A DNA stretch of 64,000 nt from the NCBI RefSeq assembly GCF_026242055.1, contig NZ_JAPJDL010000001.1, positions 620,001 through 684,000 on the forward strand, written 5' to 3'. Below, in pieces: positions 22,992 through 32,303 of this stretch. Positions within the stretch are counted from its first letter, which is position 1, and each line of letters begins with the position of its first letter. A program made the position numbers and the translations under genes. The stretch comes from Lentzea sp. NEAU-D7. Lineage in GTDB: Bacteria > Actinomycetota > Actinomycetes > Mycobacteriales > Pseudonocardiaceae. The notes under the pieces are model-generated. The model saw only the letters and a program-made list of their open reading frames with translations, had not been told where the DNA came from and did no database searches.

Positions 22992-25487
22992 TCAGCCTAG
23001 TGCGTTCACCAGCCTCCGGGCCTGAACGGCCGCCTTGCTGGAACCCTTGCGGGCCGCCACCTCCGCGAGACCGCCGACGGTGCCGCCCGGCTCGAGGCGC
23101 TGGGCCAGGTCGACCGCGAGCTCGACCAGGTCCGCGACCCTGTTGTGCGACCACGCCTTCGGCAGCGCGGTCGTCAGCAGGTCCCAGATCGGAGCTGCGG
23201 CACCGGAGCGTGCCGCATCGCGCAGGCACGGCACCACGCGGTTCAGCGCGAGGTCGCCGCGTTCCAGCAGCAGGCCGATCACCTCGCCCAGTGCCCTGCC
23301 GTCGAGCTGGCCGCGGGCCGCGAGGATCAGCAGCGCGTCGACGGCGTGGGCGCGACCGACAGTCCCCGCGGCGCCGAGCCCGTAGGCGAGCGCCAGGTGC
23401 GTGGCGGCGCCGATCGGGCCGTCCGCCTCGGCGAGCGCGGGCAGCACCGGGCCGTCGTCGACGTTCGACTCCCGGCCGTTCGCGAGGATCGGCACGAGGT
23501 ACGCGGCGACGACCTCCCGTTGCGCGGGCAGGACGGCGGGCCAGCACAGGAGCATGGCGCCCCAGCCGTTGTAGCTGAACCAGTACCGCTCCGGATCGGC
23601 CAGTCCGGGTGTGAGCGTCACGAGCAGCCGTTTCTCCGGGGGCGGCGGGGTCCCGTAGTAGGAGTGCTGCTGGCGCGTGCGTTCGACCAGCTCGGACGCC
23701 GGATCGCTCCGCTCCTCCAGCCACTCGCGCAGCAACTTGCCCGCGTTGCTCGTCAGCGGCGCGAAGTCCTCGGGGCGGGTGTCGCGCGGCAGCCGCTCGA
23801 AGGCCTGCCGGAGGTCACGCGGCCACGGCTCCCAGTTCTCCGCCTCGGCCTTGGCCAGGCGTTCGAGCAGCGTCACGGCGTCGAGCAGGCCGTTCGTCGC
23901 GGTCGGCGTCGACACCAGCGCCGGTCGCGGCGAGTTGACGATGCCCTTGGCGATCTCGTTGAGCCGCTTGGCGAGCTGCAGGCTCACCGAGCCCACCTCC
24001 GCCCGCTTGAGCTGCCTCATCCACGTCCTGGCGGCTTCCAGCACCGACTCGATCGGGCCGAGCGCCACGGCGGTCTCGGACACGGCGCCGATGATCGCGA
24101 CGAGCACCGACCAGCAGTCGCGCCGGGCGTGGTCGGGGTAGGTCTCATAGGCACCCTGGTTCAGCACCCACGGGTACTTCTCGTAGACCGGCGCGAACGC
24201 CCGCGCGATCGCCTCCTTGTCCTGCCAGGCGAAGCGGACGACGGCCTCGACGATCCGTTCCGCGGTCACCAGGTCGACCTGCCCCGCGTTGCGGCCGAAC
24301 AGCCCGCGCACCTCGCCGGTCAGCTCGTCCAGCGTGGCGATCGGGTCCGGCCACGGGCGCGGCGCGAACGGTGCGAGCTCGACCGCCTCCTCCGCGACCG
24401 TCTCGGCGCCGAGCTGGGCGGCGAGATCGGGCGGCAGCTGTTCGGCCAGCGCCAGCAGTTCCGTCCGCGTGCTGTCGCCGATCTTCGCCTGGTGCTTGGT
24501 GATCAGCTTGACGGCCTGGCCGCGCAGGTCGTCCGACTCGTGCGCGAACAGCTCCGCGACCGTGAGCACGACGTCGTCTGGAGTGGATTTCGCGTGCTTG
24601 CCGAGCCACGTGAGCTGGGTGCGGACGAGCTTCTTCTCGGTGCGGCCGAAGACCCACCGGCTCGCGTCGGCGAGCAGGTCGAAGTCGAGCCTTTCCGCCT
24701 CGTCCAGCGTCTTCAGCCGGGCCTGCGCGAGGGTGGCGACCGACGAGCGGGAGTCGGGCAGCATCGCGACGTAGTCCCGTGCGTGCTCGGCGGTCTCGTC
24801 CAGCGTCACGTCGAGAATCCTGTGCAGCGCGAGGAAACCCTCCATCTCCGAGGCGCTGCCGCCCTGCTGGAGGCGGGCCAGGCAGCCGTCGAGGAGCACC
24901 CGCCGGTCTGCCCGCTCGCACAGGAACTGCGGCCACTGCGGGATGTTCGCGAAGATCGCCCCACCGCCGACGACCTCCAGCATGCGCGGGACCAGCGCGT
25001 CAAAGGACGGACGCCAGTCCGCGTGACCGTCGAAGGCCAGGAAGTGCAGCAGGAACCCGTCGGTGTCCGGTGGGTTGTCGCCGCAGAACTCCAGCATGAT
25101 CCTCATCAGGTCGGGCCGGCTCGGCTCCCGGGCGGGAATCCTGGCGGCGACCCGTGCGACCAGGTCCGGCAGCCACGCGGGGTCGCGGTGCCTCAGCACG
25201 TCCAAGGCCTCGGAGATGCCGTTGTCCTGGCTCATGCGGTGCCACCAGATCTGGTAGCGCACCAGCCACGGCGTGAGTGTGGAGGCGTTCGGCAGCAACC
25301 CGATTCCCGCGATCTGCAACCCCGCGTGGTGGTCCCAGTTCCGGCCGGACGCCCGCCGCTTCTTCTCGTACGCGACGAGGTCGGCGGCGCGCTCCTTGCG
25401 TTCCTCGGGCGTGAGGCTCTTGAGCACCTCGCCGAGCGCGAGCAGCTGGTCCGATTCGATCAGAGCCCGGATCCTGTCGAAGCTCAC
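22992..25487 (-). CDS. DUF6493-like large protein, copy A
   Basis: An 831-aa cytoplasmic protein of unknown function. It is rich in amphipathic helices spaced like HEAT/ARM repeats, with no signal peptide or membrane helix. Marker stretches include WLPDLVARVAARIPAR, VFGRTEKKLVRTQLTWLGKH and LAYGLGAAGTVGRAHAVDAL. It is paralogous along its whole length to the neighbour at 25484-27955. I assign it to the DUF6493 group found beside SWIM zinc-finger proteins in actinobacteria, from memory of that gene order. The GTG at 25487 overlaps the stop of the upstream paralogue (GTGA) and follows GGGAGGGAAGG. The long open frame upstream of this start is only a shadow of the neighbour. Confidence 0.8.
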   Translation of the reverse strand: MSFDRIRALIESDQLLALGEVLKSLTPEERKERAADLVAYEKKRRASGRNWDHHAGLQIAGIGLLPNASTLTPWLVRYQIWWHRMSQDNGISEALDVLRHRDPAWLPDLVARVAARIPAREPSRPDLMRIMLEFCGDNPPDTDGFLLHFLAFDGHADWRPSFDALVPRMLEVVGGGAIFANIPQWPQFLCERADRRVLLDGCLARLQQGGSASEMEGFLALHRILDVTLDETAEHARDYVAMLPDSRSSVATLAQARLKTLDEAERLDFDLLADASRWVFGRTEKKLVRTQLTWLGKHAKSTPDDVVLTVAELFAHESDDLRGQAVKLITKHQAKIGDSTRTELLALAEQLPPDLAAQLGAETVAEEAVELAPFAPRPWPDPIATLDELTGEVRGLFGRNAGQVDLVTAERIVEAVVRFAWQDKEAIARAFAPVYEKYPWVLNQGAYETYPDHARRDCWSVLVAIIGAVSETAVALGPIESVLEAARTWMRQLKRAEVGSVSLQLAKRLNEIAKGIVNSPRPALVSTPTATNGLLDAVTLLERLAKAEAENWEPWPRDLRQAFERLPRDTRPEDFAPLTSNAGKLLREWLEERSDPASELVERTRQQHSYYGTPPPPEKRLLVTLTPGLADPERYWFSYNGWGAMLLCWPAVLPAQREVVAAYLVPILANGRESNVDDGPVLPALAEADGPIGAATHLALAYGLGAAGTVGRAHAVDALLILAARGQLDGRALGEVIGLLLERGDLALNRVVPCLRDAARSGAAAPIWDLLTTALPKAWSHNRVADLVELAVDLAQRLEPGGTVGGLAEVAARKGSSKAAVQARRLVNALG

Positions 25488-27955
25488 GCCTTCCCTCCCA
25501 GTGCGCTCATCAGTCTCTTCGCCTGCACGACCGCCTTGCTCGACCCCTTGCGGGCGGCGGCCTCGGCCAGTCCGCCGACGGTGCCGCCCGGCTGCAGCAG
25601 CTGGGCCAGTTCGACCGCGAGCTCGATCACGTCCGCCGCCCGGTTGTGGGTCCACAGCCGGGGAACGGCCGCGGTCAGGGCGTCCCAGACCTGCCGTGCG
25701 GCACCGGAGCGGGCCGCGTCGCGCAGGCAGGGCACGACCCGGTTCATCACGAGGTCGCCGCGGTCGAGCAGCCGTCCCAGGAAGTCGCCCAGCGTCCTGC
25801 CGTCGAGCTGGTCGCGTGCGGCGAGGACCAGCACCGCGTCGACGGCGTGGGCGCGGTTGACGGTCAGTTCGGCACCCAATCCGTAGGAGAGGGCGAGGTG
25901 CAGAGCCGGACCCGCTGGACCGTGGGCTTCGGCGAGCATCGGCAGGAGCGGGCCGTCGCCACCCTTCGAGGCCGTGCGCGCCCGCAGGTGCGGAATGAGA
26001 TGGGCGGCGACGACCTCCCGCTGGGCGGGCAGCAGCGAGGGCCACCACTCCTTCATCGAGCCCCAGTCGTCGTGCTGGCGCAGGAACTGCTCCGGCTCCT
26101 CCAAGCCGGGGGTGACGGTCGCGTAGAGGCCGGTCTCGCCCATGTAGGAGTCGTACCGCCAAGGGTGCCGGTAGGTGCGTTCCGCGATGGCGACCTCGGG
26201 GTCGGTCCTGTTCGCGAGCCAGTCGCGCACCTTCGCGGCCGCCTTGCTGGTCAACGATGCGAACACCGCGGGGTCCGTGTCGAGCGGCAGGCGCTGGAAG
26301 GCCTGCCGCAGGTCGCGCTGCCACGGTTCCCAGCCCTCGGCCTCGGCCCTGGCCAGGCGGTCGGCCAGCACCGCAGGCTCGATCAGGCCGGACATGTCGG
26401 TGGGCGTGGAGACCAGGGCCGGCTTCGGCAGGTGGACGAGGCCTCTCCCGATCTCGTACAGCCGCTTGGCGAGTTCGTCCCCGACCGCCCCGATGCCGGG
26501 CTCCGGCTTCCGGTTGCGGGCGAAGTCCAGTTCAGTGGTCACCCCGTGCTTCAGCGGGCGCGGCTTGTCGGGAGCGTCGAGGACCGCTCCGATGAGCTCG
26601 GAACGCGGGGTGTGCTGGGAGTGGTCGAACCACGGGGAGTTCTCGGAGAACGGCCGGATCGCCTCGCCGAGCGCTTCCCTGTCCTGCCAGGCGAACCGGA
26701 CCACCGCCTCGATGATGCGTTCCGCCGTGGACGGTTCGACGTTGCTCGAGTTGCGGCCGAACGCGCTGAGCAGTTCCCCGGTGAGTTCGTCGAGGGTGGC
26801 GATCGGGCTCGGGAACGGCCTGGGCTCGAACGCGGCCAGTTCCGGGGCTTGTTCCCGGGACGTGGTGCCGCCGAGCCGTGCCGCCAGGTCGCCCGGCAGC
26901 TGCTCGGCCGAGGCGCGGATTTGGGCCTGCGTCGTGTCACCGGTGTTGCCGAGGTGCTTCGCGATCAGCGTGACGGCCTGGCCGCGCAGGTCGTCCGACT
27001 CGTGCGCAAACAGCTCCGCGGCGGTCAGCACCACGTCGTCCGGGTTCGCCTTGCCGTGCTTGCCGAGCCACGTGAGCTGGGCGCGGACGAGCTTCTTCTC
27101 GGTGCGGCCGAACACCCACCGGCTCGCCTCGCAGAGCAGACCGAAGTCGAGCTTTCCCGCGTCGTCGACTCGCTTGAGCTGGTCCTGGGCCAAGGCGGCC
27201 ACGGTGGAGCGCGAGTCAGACAGCATCGCCAGGTAGTCCCGGACGTGCTCGACGGTTTCCGCGAGCGTGATGGCGATAGCTTCGTGCAGTTCGATGAAAC
27301 CGGCCATCTCCGACTGAGATCCGCCCTGCTGGAGCCGGGCGAGACAGCCGTCGACGAGCACCTGTCTGTTCGCCCGCGTGCGGAGGAACGCCTGCAACGG
27401 CCTCGAGTTCCCGAAGTAGAACCCCGATCCCACGACCTCCAGCAGCCGCGGGAACAGCACGTCGAACCCGGGACGCCACTTCTGGTGGCCCTTGGAGTCC
27501 AGCAGGTGCAGCAGGAATCCGTCGGAGTCCGGCGGGTCCTCCCCGCAGAACTCCAGGATCACCGTGAGCAGGTCCTGCCGGAGCAGTTGGCGTGCCGGCA
27601 TCCGGGAAGCGAGCCTCCCGACGAGGTCCGGCATCCACGTGAGCTCGCGGTGCCGCAGGACGTCGACGAGAACACCGATCCTGTCGTCGTGCTGACGGCC
27701 GTAGTGGTGCAGCGAGATCCGGTAGCGGACCAGCCACGGGGCGAGCGCCGACGCGCTCGGCAGCAGGCCCGCTCCCGCGATCGCCAGCGGCTCGCCGTGC
27801 TGCCAGCGCAGATCACTCGCCCGGTGCGCCTTCTCGTACGCGATCAGGTCCTTCGCGCACTCCTTGCGCTGCTCGGGGGTCAGGTTCTTGAGCGCCTCCC
27901 CCAGCGGGTAGGCGTGCCCCGTCTCGATCACCGCCCGGATCCGGTCGAACGTCAC
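25484..27955 (-). CDS. DUF6493-like large protein, copy B
   Basis: An 823-aa paralogue of copy A with the same N-terminus pattern (FDRIRAVIET against FDRIRALIES), the same central block (VFGRTEKKLVRAQLTWLGKH, then ESDDLRGQAVTLIAKH) and the same end (GGTVGGLAEAAARKGSSKA). The two copies differ most in the middle, around residues 440-520, where copy B carries a shorter and more charged segment. The GTG start at 27955 overlaps the stop of the SWIM gene (GTGA). Helical-repeat architecture suggests a scaffold. A link to the E. coli MolR/Yeh gene group, which also combines large repeat proteins with a SWIM protein, is a contextual analogy only. Confidence 0.8.
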   Translation of the reverse strand: MTFDRIRAVIETGHAYPLGEALKNLTPEQRKECAKDLIAYEKAHRASDLRWQHGEPLAIAGAGLLPSASALAPWLVRYRISLHHYGRQHDDRIGVLVDVLRHRELTWMPDLVGRLASRMPARQLLRQDLLTVILEFCGEDPPDSDGFLLHLLDSKGHQKWRPGFDVLFPRLLEVVGSGFYFGNSRPLQAFLRTRANRQVLVDGCLARLQQGGSQSEMAGFIELHEAIAITLAETVEHVRDYLAMLSDSRSTVAALAQDQLKRVDDAGKLDFGLLCEASRWVFGRTEKKLVRAQLTWLGKHGKANPDDVVLTAAELFAHESDDLRGQAVTLIAKHLGNTGDTTQAQIRASAEQLPGDLAARLGGTTSREQAPELAAFEPRPFPSPIATLDELTGELLSAFGRNSSNVEPSTAERIIEAVVRFAWQDREALGEAIRPFSENSPWFDHSQHTPRSELIGAVLDAPDKPRPLKHGVTTELDFARNRKPEPGIGAVGDELAKRLYEIGRGLVHLPKPALVSTPTDMSGLIEPAVLADRLARAEAEGWEPWQRDLRQAFQRLPLDTDPAVFASLTSKAAAKVRDWLANRTDPEVAIAERTYRHPWRYDSYMGETGLYATVTPGLEEPEQFLRQHDDWGSMKEWWPSLLPAQREVVAAHLIPHLRARTASKGGDGPLLPMLAEAHGPAGPALHLALSYGLGAELTVNRAHAVDAVLVLAARDQLDGRTLGDFLGRLLDRGDLVMNRVVPCLRDAARSGAARQVWDALTAAVPRLWTHNRAADVIELAVELAQLLQPGGTVGGLAEAAARKGSSKAVVQAKRLMSALGGKA

Positions 27956-29232
27956 GCCCGTCCCCTGACCATGTCCGCGGCCAGCACGTGCTTGCACTTG
28001 CCGCGGCCGCCGCGGTACTCGGCCCACCACTGACAGGTGCACGCCTCGCCGTTGACGCGGTACGAGCCGACGACCGCCGTGTCGCCGTCCCAGCTGACGG
28101 CGTTCTGCGCGACGAGCGCCCTGGCGTTGCGCAGCCTGGGGTTCATGGCCTCGACGTCGATGCCGCCGTAGGGCAGTTCGCGGTGGAAGTACGACGCCTC
28201 GGCGAGGTCGTAGCCCACCCGGCCGGCCGTGCCCAGCTGCGCGAGCGCGTCCCCGACCCTGGCCGGCGTGAGTCCGGAGCGGTCGGCCAGGTCGGCGACG
28301 TCCACGCGGGGTTCGAAGTCGAGCAGGGCGCCGACCAGCTCGGCGTCGGTGTCGGCGTCTCCCGCCGCGAGTCCGTCGAGGACGGCGCCCTCGCCGGACA
28401 GGCCTCGGGTCACCTCGGGCGACAGGACGAGCGTCAGGCGTTGCGCGCCGAGGTCCACCTCCCAGCCGCTCGCGACGGGCTTGCCGTCGGCCGGAGGGCC
28501 GTAAAGCCGGACCGCCTTCGCGAAGCGCAGCAACGGGATCAAGGTCTCCAGGCGGTTCGGGCCCGCCAGGCACACGGCGTTGGCCGAGGCCGATCCGCTG
28601 AGCCGCAACGACTTCCCGGACGGCACCGCCCACACCGCCGCGCGACCCTTGGGCAGCGTCTTGAGGAACCGCTGCGCGTCCGCCGCCGAGAGCTCGGCCT
28701 TCAGGTCGAACTTCGAGGTGAGGACCTGGGTCTCGGCGAAGCCCCGCAACCAGCGCGGCGGTAGCGGGACCTTCTTCTCGACGACCGCGCCGTCGAGCGT
28801 GCCGACCTCGACCTGGTCGGGCCCGACCGTGAGGTGCAGCGGGTCGCCCTTGGTCACGCGGGCGAGCGCGCGGCGCAGCGGCTCGTTGACGTCGACGTTC
28901 GTGGTGCCGCGGTCGTGCACCTCGCCGTCGAGGGCGTCACCCAGCACGTCCAGGCGCGCGTAGACGCCGCAGCAGCCGGAGAAGGACTCGAAGCGCAGCC
29001 GGTCGCCGTTGCAGGTGACGACCGGGTCCCGCAGGCGCTCCGTGGTGGGCTGGAAGTACCGGGTGCCGGCGACCTTGGCGATCGCGAGCAACGCGGTGGC
29101 GGCCTGCTGCGAGTCGGCGAGGAACCCGGTGAAGAAGCGCGGGTTCGGCGCCCGGCCGCCGGAGGTCTGCAGTCCGAGGGCGCGCCGCGTCTCGTCCAGC
29201 CGGGAGTCGGCCACGTAGGCGTACGAGTGCAT
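27952..29232 (-). CDS. SWIM zinc-finger protein
   Basis: A 426-aa protein whose C-terminus holds a SWIM motif, C398-x-C400 ... C413-x-H415 (EACTCQWW, then GKCKHVLAA), expected to bind zinc and to contact DNA or protein. The N-terminal 300 residues are a beta-rich domain without a recognised enzyme signature, and a segment around 300-345 (VDVADLADRSGLTPARVGDAL) looks like a winged helix. It is the first gene of the operon and overlaps the DUF6493-like copy B (GTGA). In other bacteria SWIM proteins travel with MoxR ATPases and VWA proteins; here neither is present, and two large repeat proteins take that place. Confidence 0.87.
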   Translation of the reverse strand: MHSYAYVADSRLDETRRALGLQTSGGRAPNPRFFTGFLADSQQAATALLAIAKVAGTRYFQPTTERLRDPVVTCNGDRLRFESFSGCCGVYARLDVLGDALDGEVHDRGTTNVDVNEPLRRALARVTKGDPLHLTVGPDQVEVGTLDGAVVEKKVPLPPRWLRGFAETQVLTSKFDLKAELSAADAQRFLKTLPKGRAAVWAVPSGKSLRLSGSASANAVCLAGPNRLETLIPLLRFAKAVRLYGPPADGKPVASGWEVDLGAQRLTLVLSPEVTRGLSGEGAVLDGLAAGDADTDAELVGALLDFEPRVDVADLADRSGLTPARVGDALAQLGTAGRVGYDLAEASYFHRELPYGGIDVEAMNPRLRNARALVAQNAVSWDGDTAVVGSYRVNGEACTCQWWAEYRGGRGKCKHVLAADMVRGRA

Positions 29233-29276
29233 CGCGCCACTCTAGGGAACAGACGTTCGACTCGGCACCCGAATGA

Positions 29277-30587
29277 TCAAACGTAGCGGCGCAGCAGGTC
29301 CTCCTCTGTCTCCCTGCGCACGATCGGCCTCGCGACCCCGTCCTTCACGGCGATGACCGGCGGACGGCAGACCTGGTTGTAGTTCGAAGCCAGGGCGTGG
29401 TGGTAGGCGCCCGTCGCGGGGACGGCGAGCAGGTCTCCGGCGTGCACGTCGGCCGGGAGGAGCACGTCCTCGGCGAGCACGTCGCCTGCTTCGCAGTGCC
29501 TGCCGACGACGGTGACCGGCTTGGGTTTTCCGCCGCGGCCCACGAGCCGGACGGCGTATTTGGCCCCGTACAAGGCGGGACGCGGGTTGTCGCTCATGCC
29601 GCCGTCCACGGCCACGAACGTGCGGACCGACTCCTTGACCGCGCACACCCGGTACAGGGTCACGCCGGCGTTCGCGACGATCGAACGACCGGGTTCGACG
29701 AGCAGGCGCGGGGGTGGCACGCGGTGCAGCGCGCACTCGTAGTTGAGGGCGCCCCGGACGCGGTGGGCGAGCCCCGCCAGGTCGAAGTCCGCGTCGCCCG
29801 GCAGGTACGGCGCGCAGAAGCCGCCACCGAGGTCGAGCTGCTCGATCCTGGTGCCGCAGGACGCGATCAGGCCGACCATCCGCCGCACGGCCTCCTCGTA
29901 GCTCGCCACGTGCCTGATCTGCGAGCCGAGGTGGCAGTGCAGGCCCACGAGTTTGAGCGACGGCTGCTCGACCACCCGCAGGACGGCCTCCAGTGCGGCG
30001 CCGGAAGCCAGTGAGAAGCCGAACTTCTGGTCCTCGACACCGGTCGCGATCTTGGCGTGGGTGTGGGCGTCGATGCCGGGCGTCACCCGGATCATGACCT
30101 CCTGGCCGTGGGTCGCCAGGGCACCGAGCTGGGCGATCTCGTCGAACGAGTCGACGACGATCCTGGAGACGCCGTGCTCCAGTGCCGCCTTGAGGTCCTC
30201 GGCGGTCTTCACGTTGCCGTGCATGATGATGCGCGTCGCCGGGAACCCGGCCGCCCTGGCCAGCGCGAGCTCGCCGGCCGAGGACACGTCCAGGGACAGG
30301 CCCTCCTGCGCCATCCAGCGGTAGACCTCGGGGCAGGGCAACGACTTCCCCGCGAACACGACCTCGGCCTCGGGCAGCGCGGCGCGGAAGGACCTCGCCC
30401 TGGTGCGGACCGTCTGTTCGTCCAGGACCTGGCACGGGGTGCCGAAGCGGGCCGCCAGCTGCGTGGCGGGGACTCCACCGATGACGAGGTCCTGGCCGGC
30501 AACCTGAGTGCCGTCCGGCCAGAGACCGTCTTCCAGCACCGGTTCGGTGGAACATCCGGTGCTGGGCAACAACTCCGCGAGTGTCAT
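29277..30587 (-). CDS. lysA: Diaminopimelate decarboxylase-like fold III PLP enzyme
   Basis: A 436-aa PLP decarboxylase. The Schiff-base lysine is K81 in VFAGKSLPCPEVYRW, followed by HGNVKT, GLHCHLGSQI, LDLGGGFCAPY and the VEPGRSIV phosphate-binding motif, then VDGGMSDNPRPALYG, as in diaminopimelate and related decarboxylases. In place of the common YASKA the lysine motif reads FAGKS, which is seen in a second actinomycete clade. It is the only amino-acid gene in this area, so it could be an accessory lysA copy or act on another diamino acid. The ATG is at 30587. Confidence 0.85.
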   Translation of the reverse strand: MTLAELLPSTGCSTEPVLEDGLWPDGTQVAGQDLVIGGVPATQLAARFGTPCQVLDEQTVRTRARSFRAALPEAEVVFAGKSLPCPEVYRWMAQEGLSLDVSSAGELALARAAGFPATRIIMHGNVKTAEDLKAALEHGVSRIVVDSFDEIAQLGALATHGQEVMIRVTPGIDAHTHAKIATGVEDQKFGFSLASGAALEAVLRVVEQPSLKLVGLHCHLGSQIRHVASYEEAVRRMVGLIASCGTRIEQLDLGGGFCAPYLPGDADFDLAGLAHRVRGALNYECALHRVPPPRLLVEPGRSIVANAGVTLYRVCAVKESVRTFVAVDGGMSDNPRPALYGAKYAVRLVGRGGKPKPVTVVGRHCEAGDVLAEDVLLPADVHAGDLLAVPATGAYHHALASNYNQVCRPPVIAVKDGVARPIVRRETEEDLLRRYV

Positions 30588-30697
30588 GCGTCCAGCACAC
30601 GCCTGCCGCGGGCCGGTGCCCAGATCCCGGACGGGACCCTGACACGGGCGGGCTCCGCCTTGACGCGATCCTGACGACCGCGGTGGCGGGGACCACA

Positions 30698-32188
30698 TCA
30701 GTGCGCGCAGCACCCCGTCGGCGTGGCCGGAGCCTCGACCGGTTCCTGTGCTGCGACCTCGATCTCGCGGAGGACGCGCGCGCGGTCGGCCGGACCCAGG
30801 TAGCGGCCCCGGCTGACGACGGCGTGGATGCGACCGACGTTCGTGATGTCCCGCAACGGGTCCCCGTCCAGCACGACCAGGTCCGCCTGCTTGCCCGGCG
30901 TGACCGTGCCCGACTCGTGCTCGCGGCCGACGCAGCGCGCGGCGTCCCGAGTGGCGGCCTGCAGGGCCTGGGCCGGGCTGAGGCCCGCCTGGACCAGCAG
31001 CGCCAGTTCGTCGTGCAGGGAGAAGCCGGGGAAGACGTAGGCGAAGCCCGCGTCGGTGCCCGCGACGACGCCCACGCCCGCCTCGTGCATCTGGCGGAGC
31101 AGGCGCATGCGGGCGTCGCCGAACCTCCGCAGCTCCGCGACCTCCTCGGGAGTGCGGATGGGGCGGCCGGCCATGATCTGCTGCCACTGCGCGCGCAGGC
31201 CGACCGGGATGTACCGCATCCGTTCGAGGGCTACCGGGTCGTTCGTGATGGTCTCGGGCGAGCGGGACATGTTCCGCTCGACGAAGAGGGTCGGCGACTG
31301 CCATGTGCCTTGTCGGGCCATGGTGGCGAACAGGTGGCGTGCGCGGGCCGGTGAGTGGGTGGCGACGGCCGCGCGTTCGATCCGGCCCGCGTGCCGGCCC
31401 CACCAGTTCGGGTCGGCCGGGTCGTCGGGCATGGCGCGCAACCGGGCGTAGAGCGCGTCGGCGTCGTCCGATGTGGACGTGAACAGGTTGTAGAGGTGCT
31501 CGTGGGTGTGCTGTGCGAGCGCGTCCTGCACCGGCACGCGGGCGGGAACGTGACCGGCGAACGGGATCCGCAGCCTGCGGGCCTCGTCGGCGATGGCGGC
31601 GTGGCACTCCGGTGAGAGGAACGAGTAGACCTTGACGAAGTCCGCTCCCCCGTCCTTGGCCCTGCGCACGGCGGCACGGGCTTCCGCCGGGGTGCGGACG
31701 ACGTCCGAACCGGGCCAGATGGAACCGGGGCCGTCGACGATCGCGCTCGCGATCACCATGCGGGGGCCGAGGATCTCGCCGGTCTCGATGCGACGGCGGG
31801 TGCCGTGGGTCTCGGGCTGGCCCCACATCTCACGAATGCCCGTGACGCCTTGGACGACGTGCAACGGTGCGACGGTGTTCTCGTAGAACGTGGCGTGCGT
31901 GTGCAGGTCCCACAGACCGGGGATCACGTACTTCCCGGCCACGTCGACCACCCGCACGCCGCGGGGGACGTCGCGGTGGCGCCCGGCGGCCAGGATCCGG
32001 TCGCCGGCCAGCACCACCGTCGCGTCGCGGACGGGCGGGCGGCCGGTGCCGTCGATGAGCGTCGCCCCGCGCAGCACGGTCACGCCGGTCGCAGCCTCCG
32101 CGGGCCGCCCCACGGCACTCAGCGCGACCGCTCCGAGTGCCCCTTTCCCCAGCCAGGACAGCACGTCCCGGCGCGCCGGTTCCCCCAC
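30698..32188 (-). CDS. Tat-exported amidohydrolase
   Basis: A 496-aa metal-dependent hydrolase of the amidohydrolase superfamily (imidazolonepropionase/prolidase-like branch). A twin-arginine signal is present (RRDVLSWLGKGALGAVALSA), so the protein is folded before export. Metal ligands are visible: LHTH after IPGLWD, a probable carbamylated lysine in FVKVYSF, the histidine in FAGHVPA, and the aspartate in VVAGTDAG. The protein ends in GCCAH. The GTG start is at 32188. It lies downstream of kdpE behind a set of inverted repeats, probably with its own promoter. The substrate may be a peptide or N-acyl amino acid. Confidence 0.87.
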   Translation of the reverse strand: MGEPARRDVLSWLGKGALGAVALSAVGRPAEAATGVTVLRGATLIDGTGRPPVRDATVVLAGDRILAAGRHRDVPRGVRVVDVAGKYVIPGLWDLHTHATFYENTVAPLHVVQGVTGIREMWGQPETHGTRRRIETGEILGPRMVIASAIVDGPGSIWPGSDVVRTPAEARAAVRRAKDGGADFVKVYSFLSPECHAAIADEARRLRIPFAGHVPARVPVQDALAQHTHEHLYNLFTSTSDDADALYARLRAMPDDPADPNWWGRHAGRIERAAVATHSPARARHLFATMARQGTWQSPTLFVERNMSRSPETITNDPVALERMRYIPVGLRAQWQQIMAGRPIRTPEEVAELRRFGDARMRLLRQMHEAGVGVVAGTDAGFAYVFPGFSLHDELALLVQAGLSPAQALQAATRDAARCVGREHESGTVTPGKQADLVVLDGDPLRDITNVGRIHAVVSRGRYLGPADRARVLREIEVAAQEPVEAPATPTGCCAH

Positions 32189-32201
32189 CGCTCCACCTTC
32201 C

Positions 32202-32285
32202 CCCGAAGTCCCCTGCCGTCACGCTAGTGACTTCGGGTCCGCGGGGCAGTAGGGCTGACCGGAGGACTCGCGGGCGGGTCCGCCC
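32202..32285. promoter_or_regulatory. Nested inverted repeats between kdpE and the amidohydrolase
   Basis: A 9-bp inverted repeat (CCCGAAGTC at 32202-32210, GACTTCGGG at 32229-32237) encloses a second small dyad GTCAC-GCTA-GTGAC. Closer to kdpE a compact GC hairpin (GGGCG-GGTC-CGCCC, 32272-32285) lies 18 bases past the kdpE stop and could end kdp transcription. The larger repeat lies 14 bases before the amidohydrolase start and could be an operator or a leader fold. Confidence 0.45.
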
Positions 32286-32303
32286 CACCACGCGGTCCCG
32301 CGG

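Noticed and set aside
25488-26324. N-terminal extension of DUF6493-like copy A
   Set aside because: The extension is low-complexity and is the shadow of copy B. The GTG at 25487 has a good ribosome site and a GTGA overlap.
22992-27955. Assembly duplication of one DUF6493-like gene
   Set aside because: The two copies differ at many positions along the whole length and have different middle segments, so this is an old gene duplication.
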